A stretch of DNA of 64,000 bases from Paulinella micropora (GCA_019918135.1 WBZZ01003208.1:163501-227500); one strand, 5' to 3'; positions 10,010-21,676 are shown, counted from the stretch's first letter. The notes: a model not told the origin generated them from the letters alone. Program-made: numbers and translations.

Positions 10010-10860
10010 ATGCTGCCGGGCGAGGGGCGGCGGCGCGCCGGCCCAGGGGCCACCGACCTGAGGGAGAGAAGCGGGGGGGGGGGGGGGCGCCACGGGGGAG
10101 GCCACGCCGGGGGGGGGAGGGGCCACGCCGGGGCGGCGGGGCCGGGGGCTGCCCACAACGGCCGGCACCCCCCCCCCCCCGATGTCCAGCGCGCCGCCGG
10201 CCCCGCCGGCCACGAAGACGACCCGCAGTCCCTGCTGTTGCAGCGGCTGCGCCAGGCCTGGGACGCGCGGCTGCAGACGGCCCCCCGGCCCGCCCCCCCC
10301 GCGCCGCCGGCCGCCCACACGGACCCGTGGTCCCTGCGGCAGCAAGGAGGGCTCCAGGGGCTGGTCGGGGAGTGCGCGTTCCGGGTCCACGAGGCGGTGC
10401 ACGACTGGCAGGCCGCGCACGCGCGGGCGCACGGCGTGCGGCCCTTCGCGGGCTGCCCCCCCGAGGAGGACGAGGACGAGGCGAACGGGCCGGCGGCTTC
10501 GGCCGGCGCGGCGCGCCTGCAGGAGGTGCGGGCGACGCTGGACCTCTTCCTGACCGAGGGCAAGCCCCGTTCGCTGGACCAGAAGAGGTTCCACGACGCG
10601 ATGCTCGTGTCGTGCGCGGAGCTGATCTTGGGGCAGATCGAGTTCCAGCGCGAGCGGCCGGGCCTGCTGGAGCAGCTCGGGCGCGCCACGTACCCGTTCG
10701 GCACGCTGATCCTGTGCCCCCGCCGCTGGGGCAAGTCCACCAGCGTGGCTTGCTTCTGTGCCGCGCTGCTGTACCTGTGCGGGCGGGTGAGGCTGCTCAT
10801 CCTGGCCACGCAGATCAAGTCGGCGGCCCTGCTGATGAAGTCGGCCCTGGTGTACTTCAT
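10010..10860 (+). pseudogene. herpesvirus-type terminase large subunit (ATPase), truncated
   Basis: The C-terminal part of this frame has a Walker A motif of the terminase type (C-P-R-R-W-G-K-S, near 10,717-10,740). A hydrophobic helix and an I-L-A-T-Q-I-K-S-A-A segment follow, as expected after the P-loop of herpesvirus-type packaging ATPases. Terminase motors cleave and pump concatemeric DNA into capsids through the portal. The first in-frame ATG is at 10,010, but the N-terminal portion is low-complexity, so the true start is uncertain. The coding sequence stops being terminase-like at about 10,860, where AT-rich DNA begins. The Walker B and nuclease domains are missing, leaving a 5' fragment. 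A splice donor at this point cannot be excluded. Confidence 0.75.
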
Positions 10861-11093
10861 GCTATTAAAGCATCATCTGGGTGTTTTCTCTCCCACTCTT
10901 CCCGGTTTACTTTCCATTCCTTATATTCCTGCTCCGCTTGCTTTCTATCCTCTCTTCGTATTACGCGAGTTTTGTCCGCTTTGCCTTTGTTTTTCATATA
11001 CGTTAAGCCCTTATCGGTTAATCGTTTTAAGTCTTCTTCTTTATACTCTTGTTTTACCAATTGTGTTATATCACGCTTCATATATATAGCCAT
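10861..11093 (-). CDS. C-truncated Lys/Glu-rich hypothetical protein
   Basis: A frame from the ATG at 11093 running about 78 codons into the junction. The sequence is Lys-, Arg- and Glu-rich and helical, quite unlike the GC-rich DNA on the other side. Its 3' end is lost or altered at the junction with the terminase fragment. No family was recognised and no counterpart was seen in elements A or B. Confidence 0.4.
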
Positions 11094-11097
11094 TGGA

Positions 11098-11301
11098 ATT
11101 TTGGAAGAGAAGACAATTGAAGAGTTGGAAAAACTTGGAAAGGAGATAGACCAAATCCGCATCACTCAGAACTTAGTGAATAGAAACCCCAATATTTTTA
11201 GAAAACCTGAAAATATCCTTTACCGCTTACCGCTATCACATAAGCAACGAGAAGCAATTTATAATAATATAATTAAAGAAGAGGGAACAAGCGGGAGTTA
11301 A
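11098..11301 (+). CDS. C-terminal fragment of a hypothetical protein
   Basis: An open stretch of about 67 codons ending in TAA at 11299-11301, divergent from the neighbouring minus-strand fragment and lacking a start codon. It is charged and helical at the start and contains an N-R-N-P-N-I-F motif. It probably represents the end of a gene whose 5' part was deleted. Function is unknown. Confidence 0.35.
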   Translation: MLEEKTIEELEKLGKEIDQIRITQNLVNRNPNIFRKPENILYRLPLSHKQREAIYNNIIKEEGTSGS

Positions 11302-11305
11302 ATAT

Positions 11306-11538
11306 ATGTTATTAATATTGCTATTCGTGTGCTCGGCTATGTCGCGGACTGCCTGCGACTTTTACTCGCGATACTCGGAAAAAAAGAATGAGGTGTAGAT
11401 ACAGGGTTTAAGTGTGTTTTCATAAGTAAAGGAAATAATATGTGTCGTAGTTTTGATGAGGCACTGCCTTTGATGTGTGCGGGTGATAGTTCGTCTTGGT
11501 ATATGACACATATATCTGAATGTGGTAATTCTATTTAA
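11306..11538 (+). pseudogene. Cys-rich small secreted or membrane protein, broken copy
   Basis: The ATG at 11306 is followed by a short hydrophobic leader and the motif S-R-T-A-C-D-F-Y-S-R, which is also found in element A (35615-35875) and element B (55268-55534). An early TAG and a missing middle segment interrupt it. The downstream sequence still matches the family's end (S-F-D-E-A-x-P-L-M-C-A-G and S-S-W-Y). The family is described under the intact copy in element A. Confidence 0.65.
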
Positions 11539-11578
11539 ACATAATGATATATAATAATAACAAAACATAACAAACAAT

Positions 11579-12267
11579 ATGACACGAGTTGGAGATTGTA
11601 AGAAAGGTAAAATTTATGCGATTAGGTCGCATCAGACAGACCAAATATATATTGGTTCAACTACACAAACATTGGCTCAACGACTTGGAAGACACAGGCA
11701 AAGTTATAAAGAATATATGTCTGGCAAAAAAAAGGAACATATTCAAGTTTTGAAATATTAAAATATGGGGATGATTACATTGAATTACTTGAAGACTACC
11801 CATGTGATAATGTAAATCAATTACTTCGTAAAGAAGGTGAATGGATTAGAAATAGTGATTGTGTTAATAAAATAATTGCTGGTAGGACTCCAGTTGAATG
11901 CAATAAAGACAACAAAGAAAAGGTTTCGCAAAAATTTAAAGCATATAGAGAAGCAAATAAAGAATACTTAGCAAGAAAAAATAAGGAATGGTATGAAAAA
12001 ATAAAGAATATGCAGCAGAATATAAGAAAAAATATAAAGAAGAGAATAAGGATTATTTTAAACACATTGACAAAATATGGAGAGAAGAAAATAAAAATAT
12101 AACAGAAAAGCAAAAGGAATATTATGAAAAAAATAAGCAAACTCTTGTTGGAAAAAGTAGATTGCGAAATTCATCAATAATTGAATGTTCGTGTGGGGTA
12201 TTTATAAACATCTTGAAAGTCAAATTCATTCTGACAATATGCTTGGTTTATCTGCTTTCGGTATTTA
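11579..12267 (+). pseudogene. GIY-YIG family endonuclease, broken
   Basis: The ATG at 11579 opens a GIY-YIG domain: K-I-Y-A-I-R followed by I-Y-I-G-S-T-T and a downstream R-L-G-R-H arginine region. A TAA at 11759-11761 ends the first frame. The protein continues in another frame and changes again near 12,000, giving a Lys-rich helix and a C-terminal C-x-C-G plus His pair resembling a zinc-binding tail. GIY-YIG nucleases are often selfish homing enzymes in viruses. Here the gene sits between the Cys-rich and membrane protein genes, where A and B have no gene, so it looks like an insertion that has since decayed. Confidence 0.75.
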
Positions 12268-12606
12268 ATTTAACTTGGGCGACGGGCAGATTATTCCAAG
12301 GCACAATGAAAGAATAGAGACATAGGTATTAGAATTTGCACAACTAATTGACGGATCGCTTAATCTAACAATACAAAGGATTATAACACCAACCAATATT
12401 GCTATTTGAGTTGAATATTTAATTAATCTAGCATCTGTCCTTTCTTTGAAACAACAACATCGCCATTCGTCGTTAATTTCGTGTTCTGCTTTTTTTTCTT
12501 GTTGTTTTAGTTCCGCGGAGATAACACGAGACTTTAATTCTGGAGTTAGTTCGCCATCCATATCCTTAATATGTGGCGATATATGAAGTCGCGTATTATT
12601 GGACAT
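12265..12606 (-). CDS. small two-TM membrane protein, element C copy
   Basis: Intact 113-residue frame with a D-G-E-L-T-P-E-L-K motif near the start, a C-C-C cluster in the middle, and two hydrophobic helices in the second half. It ends with a P-S-P motif. Homologues are intact in element A (35864-36205) and interrupted by a stop in element B (54789-55136). The start overlaps the end of the fibre gene by 11 bp, as in A. Likely a virion membrane protein; the family is only recognised by its presence in all three elements. Confidence 0.7.
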   Translation of the reverse strand: MSNNTRLHISPHIKDMDGELTPELKSRVISAELKQQEKKAEHEINDEWRCCCFKERTDARLIKYSTQIAILVGVIILCIVRLSDPSISCANSNTYVSILSLCLGIICPSPKLN

Positions 12607-15600
12607 TAGGGAAAACGACTGCTCGTATTTCTGCCAATTGGTTTGCTTGGTCTTCTATAATAAACATGAGATTATTATTTTGTTTTTCTAAATTAACAAC
12701 CTTTTCCGATAACTCCTGTGTGGCCTTAATTAACGGGGCGATAAACTCGGAATAACCTATACCATAACCGACATCGCCACTATCAACACATTTAACATCT
12801 TCTGGATTATCACTCACACCTTTCAATTCGCATTCTTTTCTTTGCTTTGGACACGGAACCATAATTGTTTCTTTTATAAAACCGCCAAAATCTAGCATAT
12901 TCATTTCTGTTAGTATTTCTTCTAATTCCTGTGCTATCAAACCCGTTCTTTGTTTCTTGTTGTCATCAATCATACGATAGCAGACTGGATTTAACTTATT
13001 AATAAAATCTAAGCCTAAGCATTCCTTTATATCTTCTTTTTTTCTCCTGTCTGAATATTGAATTGGATTAGACAATACCCATAATTGTCTATCGCTTGCT
13101 TTCAAAGACATTAAAGCAGTATTTGAACTATTCTCCTATATGAACCCACTCGTTGAAGAATTATTCACTCTAAATCTAATAGCATAAGAAGTTAATCCTC
13201 CGCCTACTCCTCCTGCTGGTGCTGTTCCTCCACTTAATGATTTATTTGCTCCAGACTGAGACATATAAATCCCCCATGCTGAATCACCAGTATCCCAAAT
13301 AAATATTCCTCTCGCATTCGTCCAGTCTGTTTGTCCTTGAATTCCTATTTTCGCTCCATTATTAGTTGTGGTCGTTAGCACCCCAGAATATGTAATTCCC
13401 GAACTAGCCGTTATCAATCCTTTTGTCCATAATGTACCATTGAGTCCATTCAATGACATTAATAGTTGCTCCCCTGAATTCTCCCACACGAAACCCATCG
13501 TAGCATCATTAGCAACCCTAAAACGAAAACTATACGAAGCAAAATCATTTCCTGAAACGGCTAAACCATTTGCCAAACTTCTAGTGTTTCCAACTCCACC
13601 AGATGCTGCATAAATTCCCCAACTTGTATTGGTGGTATCCCATAGAAATATTCCTTTTGCGTTTGTTCTGTCTGTTAGTCCCTGAATTCCTATTTTCGCC
13701 CCACTGGCATTCGTTACTGATGTTAGTGTGCCAGTGTCTGTAATCCCCGCACTTGCTGTTAATAATCCCGCAGTGCTTATATTCATCGCCTCAGACCATG
13801 TTATATTGCTTCCTGTTGTTATTCCTGATTTATAATTAAAAGCAAGTTTGTTTGAGTTTTTGTATATTTGAAGTTTGAACCAGCATTACTTGATTTCCAG
13901 TTTGAGCCGTCATAATAAGCATCAAAACTTAAGCATATATTGTCGTGTGCCCAGTTCAATAATTGAAATGTTGGATAAGCATCCGCCGTTGTTATTGCTT
14001 GTAAGTGTGCCCCTCCGATATTTGAAGCCGTTCCATATAATTCTAAGCCCCCTGTCGCCCCATTTGTTGATTTCGTTGTATTGCCTATGATTATTGGCTT
14101 ACCTGATGCTGTTGTTATTTTGTCGCTCGTTGTTAATGTTGTTGTAGTCATGCCAGCAGTTGAAGTGATTGATGTTCCCGTTATTGTTCCACCATTTGTT
14201 ATGTTGTTTGAGTTCATATCTAAGGCTCCATAAAACCGCATACCGCCAGCATTGTTAAAACGGACAATGTCAGATAAAGCACTTTTATTATCCGAAAGTT
14301 TTGAAATATAAAGTCCCGCCCCTTTTACATCAAATGCTACATTCGTGAATACATAACCTCTTTGGTCTGCGGTTCCACTTGTAGCAGTATTTAGAGTAAA
14401 TAAGAAATATTGATAATCACCAGTTGTCTGTGAAAAGAATATATCTCCTCCATTTTGGTTTAATATCCTCGCCCCATTATATGTAATATTTCCACCATTA
14501 ATGATAACTTGATTATTAAAATCGGCCGTTTGTGTTAAAGTTAGATATTTTATTACGGTGCTTGTCCCGTTGAATGTTTTAATTCCTGTTATTGTTTGGT
14601 CTCCTGTTAGTTTCACACAATTGTCATCCAGATATTGTCTATTTACCGCTTCATTCGCATTTTGTGGCGCTCCTAGATTAACAATCCTACTACTATTACA
14701 ATCTAAGCCAGTAGCACTAAACCACGAAATAATCGTCCCGTCAATAATAAAACTTATTTTTTTCGCAGAAATTTTAAAGTTGTAATATGTTGCCGTGTTC
14801 ATATCCAAACTAGCAATAGACCCAATATTACTGGTAGAATTGAAAACAATGAATGTTCCCTTTGTTGTTGAATTTATTGAATTCCCAGTAATTTCAACAC
14901 CACTGCTATATGTCTTAATTCCTGCTATGGTTTGGTTTCCTGTTAGTTTCACATTTTGCCCGTCTTTTGTATCAACATAACTTTTATTTGCTCCATCTGT
15001 TGAAGCGGAAGGGTCGGCTAAGGTTGTTATTTTGTTGTTATTCAAACTTAATGTTGTTCCAGTTGCGGTTATAATTAAAGTATTACCTGAATATAACTCT
15101 ACATATGAACCAGTTATTTGTATCGGATACCAAGTCGCTGTTGCTGTTTTTTGTGCTGCAATCATTCCTATTATTGTATCAAAGGCTATGCCAATGCCAT
15201 CAAAAGAAGTAGGATTGGATGAACCACTTACTTCTAAAGTTGATGTAAATTTTTTATTCCCTGCTATGGTTTGATCTCCTGTTAGTTTAACCACCGAAGT
15301 ATCAAGAACAGAAACATCAACACCATCAACAAGATTTACATTTGTAATGTTTTGACTTTTCATATCAATCCCCGCACTCGCATTTATTATACTGCTAAAT
15401 GTCTTAATACCCGCTATAGTTTGGTCTCCTGTTAGTTTAACCACGGAAGTATCAAGAACAGAAACATCAACACCATCAACCAAATTAACATTTGTTATGC
15501 TTTGCCCTCCCATATTTAATCCCGCATTTGCAGTTATTAATCCACTTGCAGTTATTGTTTTTGTTGTTAACGAACCTGCAGTATCAACCTCCAGAGCGGT

Positions 15601-16508
15601 GTCCCATGGAACAACATCCCCGATGGTACTCCCAATACCATACAAAATTCTAAATTTATCATTAACTTTGGCGATCGCAAAACTTGAATTCGCATAACTA
15701 GATTCCCATCCGTTAGAATCCATATAAGCATCGAAGGCCATACTTACACTACCATGCCCTAAATTGACTAATGAAAAAGTAGGATAATTGTCTTGTGATG
15801 TAATTGCTTGCATATGCGCACCACCAGTTCGGTCGCCATAATTACCATACAATTCCAATCCACCAGTAGCACCATTTCCTTTTGTTGCTCTACCTATGAT
15901 TATCGGTTTCCCATACCATGTTGATATTTTATCCACGAAATCCTTATTCCCCGTTATTGTTTGGTCTCCTGTTAGTTTAACCACTGAGCCATCAAGAACA
16001 GAAACATCTACACCATCAACAAGATTAACATTTGTTATGCTTTGCCCTCCCATATTTAATGTTCCCGTCATATTGAAAATTCCATCTAATCTCAGAAAAG
16101 GCGATGTTGTGTTTCTCCATTGCCCTGTGCTATAAATAAGCAATTGATTGCTGTTGGGTGTGCCCGTTATTGTTACGTTCGTTAATTTATCTAATTCAAA
16201 GTCGCTTATATAACTTGAAGTTAATGTAGCAAATGAAGTATTGCCCAACCCATCTGTTTTTAAACTTGATTAGCCGTGCCGTCCGCTAATGGTAAATCGT
16301 ATTCGTTACTAATTGACACATAACCAGTATCAGATATCAACAAAGAGGAGTTATTATTTCGCGATGATATTGTTATGTCGTCAGTCCTTGCTTGTATTGA
16401 GTTTGCTTCAATATGATCGCCATATAATACTCCATCAATTTCTAAATTCTCATCCACTATAACAGAGCCGTAAAAATGATATGTCCATGGATTGCCCAAA
16501 TGGTTCAT
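12596..16508 (-). pseudogene. S74-type tail-fibre-like protein, element C copy, broken
   Basis: The gene reads right to left from the ATG at 16508. Breaks fall near 16,250-16,260, between 13,786 and 13,819, and at the stop just below 13,138. The shaft contains many copies of a V-K-L-T-G-D-Q-T-I-A-G motif, a known fibre repeat style. The tip begins with S-D-R-R-K-K, which fits the Ser-Lys dyad of intramolecular chaperone peptidase S74 (self-cleaving fibre chaperones). This tip differs clearly from the tips of elements A and B, while the shaft is close to theirs, suggesting a tip swap. Role: host attachment spike. Confidence 0.75.
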
Positions 16509-16556
16509 AATTTAATATAATTATTTTGTATCGTAGAATATATAGTTTAAAAAAAT

Positions 16557-17182
16557 ATGAATATATTCGGCCGATCGCAAGAACAGCAGTCAATAGATAC
16601 TAAAACTATTGCAATCACTGCTACCCCGACATTAACAAGAAACATTCAAAATGCGTATGTTGGTCTTGACATTAGATCGTGGATGGAAAGTTCTACATTC
16701 ACTACTCTTTGCACTGGCGGTTATGGTAGCAAAACAATATCTAATTTAGGATATCGTTATTTTATTAAAGTATCTTTTCGCGGGTCTTTGAATTTGCCCG
16801 CCCCGACTGGAATAGGAACTTTTCAGTTCTGGTTTCATAAAACGGAACAAATGTTGATGACTTTTACAGCGAAGTGCTAAATTATACAACCGCCATTGAG
16901 TATAAGTCTTTTGATTGTGTGTGGCTAATTCAAAGATACGGAGTCCAAGTGAAAATGATATGGTTAATGACTTGTCCAAATCCCGCGGACACCACCAATA
17001 ATACAACAATACGAATTTCTGGAAATACAACTAATGAGGTTTTATTGACATATGCGACAGATGCTCCAATAACATTGGAAGTATATTATAAAACAGCATC
17101 TGCGGATTATGTGTCCTTTAAACCATCATATTTTAATATTGATGTGATGAGAGACATAACACTAACCGCCGCTTACACATGA
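16557..17182 (+). pseudogene. hypothetical beta-rich protein, frameshifted
   Basis: An ATG-initiated frame from 16557 ends at a stop at 16878-16880, and the sequence continues in another frame to 17182. The whole is about 208 codons, rich in Thr, Tyr, Ile and Ser in a pattern suggesting beta strands, with no recognised family. It is divergent from the fibre gene and has no counterpart in elements A or B. A minor virion or adhesin protein is possible, but this is a guess. Confidence 0.45.
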
Positions 17183-17266
17183 AACCTGTCATACATATCT
17201 TTTAGTGTCGTGAGTTTGCCCTCGTGTTGAGATAAGACATCGCGGGAAAATGTCTTATAATCTAAC

Positions 17267-17740
17267 TTACCATATATAAGAATAGGGCGTTGGTGGTATG
17301 TGTGCGTATCTACTCTCGTGCCATTTCTTCATATCATCCTGCATTATGGTGCGGTCTTCAACTTTCATATACAAGAAATTGAACGGGTCTTTTGATACTT
17401 TCAAATGTGCCGTTATTATTTCATAGCAACTATACCCGCTCTCGGGCGGATTCCGCTTTGCTTTAATCGGCATTTTCTTCTCATTTGGCGCTTCTAAGAT
17501 TGGTAATTCTTTTTTCGCCAATTCTTCTCCTACGTTGGCCTTGATTTCGGTGATACCAGTTTCCTTCAAATCACTTTCTTTAAAGGGCGTATATACTTCT
17601 ATCTCATCAAAAACTGCCTTCTTCAAGGTATCAACAGAGGGCAATACAACTTCAACATTATCACCCTGCGGGGGTTGTTCGGGTCGGTATTTTTCGTAAA
17701 ATGAGATAATTTCAGGTTTGAGCGATTTGCTTGTTGGCAA
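17267..17740 (-). CDS. hypothetical protein of the K-P-x-I-x-S-F-Y-E-x-Y family
   Basis: About 157 codons with no ATG at the 5' end; the frame opens with TTG, so the N-terminus may be lost. The segment K-P-E-I-I-S-F-Y-E-K-Y and the later D-L-K-E-T-G-I-T-E-I-K-A-N-V are shared with proteins of element A (27594-28088) and element B (63049-63441). The C-terminal half is unique to this copy. Function is unknown. In A and B it sits at the end of the virion module next to a DUF3820-like gene. Confidence 0.55.
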   Translation of the reverse strand: MPTSKSLKPEIISFYEKYRPEQPPQGDNVEVVLPSVDTLKKAVFDEIEVYTPFKESDLKETGITEIKANVGEELAKKELPILEAPNEKKMPIKAKRNPPESGYSCYEIITAHLKVSKDPFNFLYMKVEDRTIMQDDMKKWHESRYAHIPPTPYSYIW

Positions 17741-17848
17741 TTTTATGTCGCTACTTAAATGAGTCTATTTTTCTATTTGAATTAGATAAACTTTTTGGTA
17801 GACATGCTATATATAAGCATAACAAAAAAAATCAGTTTTTTATATTGT

Positions 17849-20220
17849 TTATTCATCGTCATCATCGTCATCATCGTCATCGTCATCGTCAAAAGCCCAT
17901 TCATTATCACCATAAATAACCTTCCATTGATTTTTACACTCTTCTAATGTTGGTAAATCCACGTATCTAACTCGCGCGCCTGCTTCCATCGTTTTCTTCT
18001 TTTTTACCATATTTGGCATCAGTTTTCTAAGACTAGTCCGGAAACTAACACGCAAAGTGTGCGGGTCATTCGCATTTGCTTTATACACATCATACAATTC
18101 TTCTTTGAAACTTCTTCACCAAAACGAATTCCTGGAAATTGGTTTGTAATATATCCCAAGTTCAAGCAATCCAACCACCACTTTCTTAACTTTGAAAGAG
18201 ATTTTACTTTTTGTTCTCGTAGCCCCTTCGTAATGATTGTTTCGAGATCGTTAACCTCGCTAAGGTCTCTTTCAAGAAGAAACTTTGCCAGTCGTTGCCT
18301 GTCAATAGATCTAATATCCGCAATCACTTTTCTCTTTTCGTCTGTTTTCATAAGTGCCAGTTCATCAGAAACTTCAAGGACGAGCCATCGTTGCTCAGTG
18401 GTTGCTCAGTGGTCCCCGCTGGCACTACCCATTCTTCGTTTGAAGCAAGGACTAAGAATAACATATTTTCTAATGTTAGATTTGGTAAATATTTTTGTTT
18501 AAGAGTGAGCGTGTTTTCTGATACGAGTTTCTTAATTGTTCCCGCTCTTTTATCACCACCCCAAACCATTTCGTCCATAAATACTACGATTGCTTTTGCG
18601 AGTTGCGCATTGAAATCGCCTAATATTTCTCTAACGTCGGACGGCTGGAAGTAATAATCGGCACCTATTATGTCTTTGAATATTTCAAGAATAATACCCT
18701 TACCTGCTCGTTCAGTGCTTGTCAAAACTAATGATAAGTGTAGTTTTTGCCACGGCTTTTGGTAAATGCTCGCAAACATATCAAGCACATTTTTGTATAT
18801 GTCCTGCCTTCCCCCGCACCATCTGTTTAGGATATGTTGAAAGAATGCTTCATTTTTTTTTCTTCTGCCGTGAATGATTTCACGTCTCCTAATGTGTCCG
18901 CTGGAATTTCAAAACCCTTAAACAAGTTATAAAACCCTTGTTTGTCGTTATCAAAGTATGCCTTTGGGTCAAAGATTACGTCATTTACTTCTCGCCTTCT
19001 CGGGTGTGTAGTCCATATTTTATACAAATCAACAACATTCAATTTGGCCGGATTTTTACCTAGCGCTATCCAGTCCTCCTTTGATAGATTGGTCTTTACT
19101 CTTTTGTTTTTGAAGAATGATTCCATTGCTGATTCTGTCTTGTAGCGGAATACCTTTTTGCCTTTGGAATCAACATATTCTTCAATCATAGTCGGCTTTG
19201 CCAAGTTAGCAAAACTGTATGATTCATTCATCCAGGCCAAAGCAGTGTCTATCAATTCTTTGAATTTTTCTATGCTATTACATTCGCTGGCGAGTCGGCG
19301 CAGGTCATCAATCGCGTTGATATTACGGACGATAGGGGGTGATAATTCGTGAATTTTCATGCCTTTACCCTCGCAAGTGCTATCGTGGCAGTAGAAATAC
19401 AGCACGTCTCTTCTCCACACTACATAGCAATTGTCGCTGTTGTTTTCTTCTCCTTTATGATACATACTCGTGCCCCTATGGTTTTTAAAACAAACATTCT
19501 CTGCTTTATTTCAACAATTTCTACATTTGGTATTTTGCTGAGTATAATTTCGCGTATTTCGTCCAATGTGATATGTTGATATCGCTTCAAAGTTGTATAT
19601 TCGGGAATTTTGACGTCGTAAAATGTATTGTCATCGGGGCGCATAATCAGATAATCGTCAATTTCTACATCTTGTAGCAATTTCAAGGTGTTTGTTTTTG
19701 GTGTGTATGAATACGGAAGCAAAACGCGGTCGCTATCCTCTTTATGAGAGTAGATAGTGCGGAAAGCCCTGTTTTTGTCATAGACGGAAATATCAAGTAT
19801 GGTTCGCAACTCAATATTCTTGTCGGCTCGTTCAAACGTGAAACAAAGGTCGGGATAATCTTTTTCAATCAGTACTTCTACATACTTCCAAAACTCTTTT
19901 TGCGTTTCGCAGTTTTTAAACACCAAGCCGTTATCGTAAGAAAAACGGCACGACATTTTACCATTCTTGCTCGCGTCCAAGTATTTGGCTTTTTTGGGAT
20001 TATACTTCAAACCCATATTAGCAAATACATTTTCCATAAGCGTGTTCTACCGCTCATACATTTTTTCTCGTGAGATTGATAATTCATCGCCATCAATGTC
20101 GGCAAACATTCGTTGGGGTTTGTTTTCCATTAATACTTCATAGTATTGCTTTTGGTCATCGGGCGTTTTTTCAATCAATTCAATGAAATAACAAAAGTTT
20201 CGCAAAAACGTGAGTCTACG
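17849..20220 (-). pseudogene. primase-superfamily 3 helicase (D5-like), broken
   Basis: Reading right to left: an archaeo-eukaryotic primase core with the catalytic F-A-D-I-D-G motif near 20,085-20,105, a D-I-S-V-Y-D-K-N-R-A-F-R segment, and a Cys/His patch. A helicase follows with an A-G-K-G P-loop near 18,710 and a V-V-F-M-D-E Walker B near 18,595. The C-terminus is basic and ends in a long Asp run encoded by a (gtcatc)-type microsatellite at 17,850-17,890. Breaks include a TAG at 20,047-20,049 and frame changes near 19,440, 18,800, 18,350 and 18,100. The N-terminal start is not found. Such proteins prime and unwind viral DNA, so element C used a primase-helicase where A and B have polymerases. 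Confidence 0.8.
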
Positions 20221-20240
20221 TTTTAAGTGAAATGAAGTCT

Positions 20241-20847
20241 ATTGAAGTCTAATTTTCACACTATGATCAAAACTTTTGGAATTGATTTAAAAACACATAA
20301 TATTGATGAGAAATATTGAATTTAATTATTTCAAGTTAATTTCTAATAAAAAAATCAATTTTTCATTCAAGTTCTAACTTGATCACAGTATATCCGGAGT
20401 CAGACGCCTCAACTGTATATGTTCATTATGAATTCAGATTTTTGATATTATTAAAACGTAAATCACCGTCATAAACAAAATAAACGAATTCAATATTATT
20501 AAATCATAATAAACATAATTTTCAATAAAAACTTTAATAGTTAAAAACTTCGCGCGTTCTCACATGCGTGTGTGTGCGCGGGGGGGGGGGGGGAGGAGCG
20601 AGAATTTAAACCAATCCTTATTCGTGATGTTAATGATTCCTACTTTAATAATAATTTAAATTGAAATCACGGATGATGATTGATTAATAACTTCGTAAGT
20701 TGGGATCTCCTAAACACGACCTTCCTGCGGCGTGTGTAGCGTGGGTGGGGTAACCTATCTCTACAATCCTCTCCCACCCCCCGCAAATCGATTGACAAAT
20801 CGTTGACTGTCAATATATTGCTAAAATTGCAACAGAACCGCTAGCGT
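20241..20847. other. gene-free AT-rich DNA then host-like spacer
   Basis: No supported gene. The first 340 bases are AT-rich and may include the lost end of element C. A run of 13 G sits at about 20,581-20,593, and a GC-richer patch (about 20,700-20,800) leads into the microsatellite. No inverted terminal repeat partner was found for element C. Confidence 0.5.
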
Positions 20848-20980
20848 TGATACTACTGCTACTACTACTACTACTACCACTACTACTGCTACTACTACTA
20901 CTACTACCACTACTACTACTACTACTACTGCTGCTGCTGCTGATACTACAGCTACTAAGTACTACTACTATTACTACTAG

Positions 20981-21041
<61 letters not shown>

Positions 21042-21114
21042 GGTATTACTACTGCTGCTGCTACTACTACTACTGCTGCTGCTACTACTACTACTGCTGC
21101 AGCTGCTGCTGCTG

Positions 21115-21171
<57 letters not shown>

Positions 21172-21182
21172 TAGTGCTGCTG

Positions 21183-21242
<60 letters not shown>

Positions 21243-21412
21243 TAGTGCTGCTGCTGCTGCTGCTACTACTACTACTAGCGCTGCTACTACTACTACTACT
21301 ACTACAACTACTACTACTACTACTATTACTACTAGTACTATTACTACTAGTACTACTACTGCTGCTACTACTGCTGCTACTACTACTACTACTACTACTA
21401 CTACTGCTACTG

Positions 21413-21444
<32 letters not shown>

Positions 21445-21445
21445 G

Positions 21446-21480
<35 letters not shown>

Positions 21481-21575
21481 GCTGCTGCTGCTACTACTAC
21501 TGCTGCTGCTGCTACTGCTGCTACTTTTACTGCTGCTACTAATACTACTGCTGCTGCTACTACTACTACTACTTC

Positions 21576-21636
<61 letters not shown>

Positions 21637-21641
21637 CACTA

Positions 21642-21676
<35 letters not shown>

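Larger units (their letters stand above)
1..10860. other. GC-rich herpesvirus-like viral segment (integrated or junction fragment)
   Basis: This whole stretch is strongly GC-rich, with many C or G homopolymers of 8-17 bases, and carries densely packed genes on both strands. The composition changes abruptly to AT-rich at about 10,860. The best lineage marker is the terminase ATPase at its right end. No capsid protein, polymerase or glycoprotein was recognised. Herpesvirus-like is an inference from the terminase motif and the style of the region; a mirusvirus-like relative would fit equally well. At least two genes change frame, so the copy is either decayed or affected by homopolymer sequencing errors. 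Confidence 0.6.
10861..20240. mobile_element. element C: degraded Polinton-like virus remnant
   Basis: AT-rich segment carrying a Cys-rich small protein, GIY-YIG nuclease, two-TM membrane protein, S74 fibre, an unknown protein, a protein shared with elements A and B, and a primase-SF3 helicase. Gene order from the Cys-rich gene to the fibre matches element A. The capsid, penton, protease, pX and ATPase genes that would lie to the left are absent, so the element is truncated where it meets the herpes-like DNA. No terminal repeats were identified. Most genes carry stops or frameshifts. The right edge is placed just beyond the primase N-terminus and is approximate. Confidence 0.7.

Noticed and set aside
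10182..10553. ATG-initiated frame inside the terminase region
   Set aside because: Arg/Pro/Ser low-complexity and out of frame with the terminase P-loop; no support as a gene or as the terminase start.
9442..11301. A long plus-strand open frame of over 600 codons crossing the GC-rich/AT-rich junction
   Set aside because: The GC-rich part is Pro/Arg/Gly low-complexity in a frame other than the terminase, and the AT-rich part is partly antisense to another frame. Only the last ~67 codons (11098-11301) look coding.
13819..16248. Plus-strand frames antisense to the element C fibre gene
   Set aside because: They are hydrophobic shadows of the repetitive Thr/Val/Asn-rich fibre; the same shadows appear opposite the fibres of A and B.
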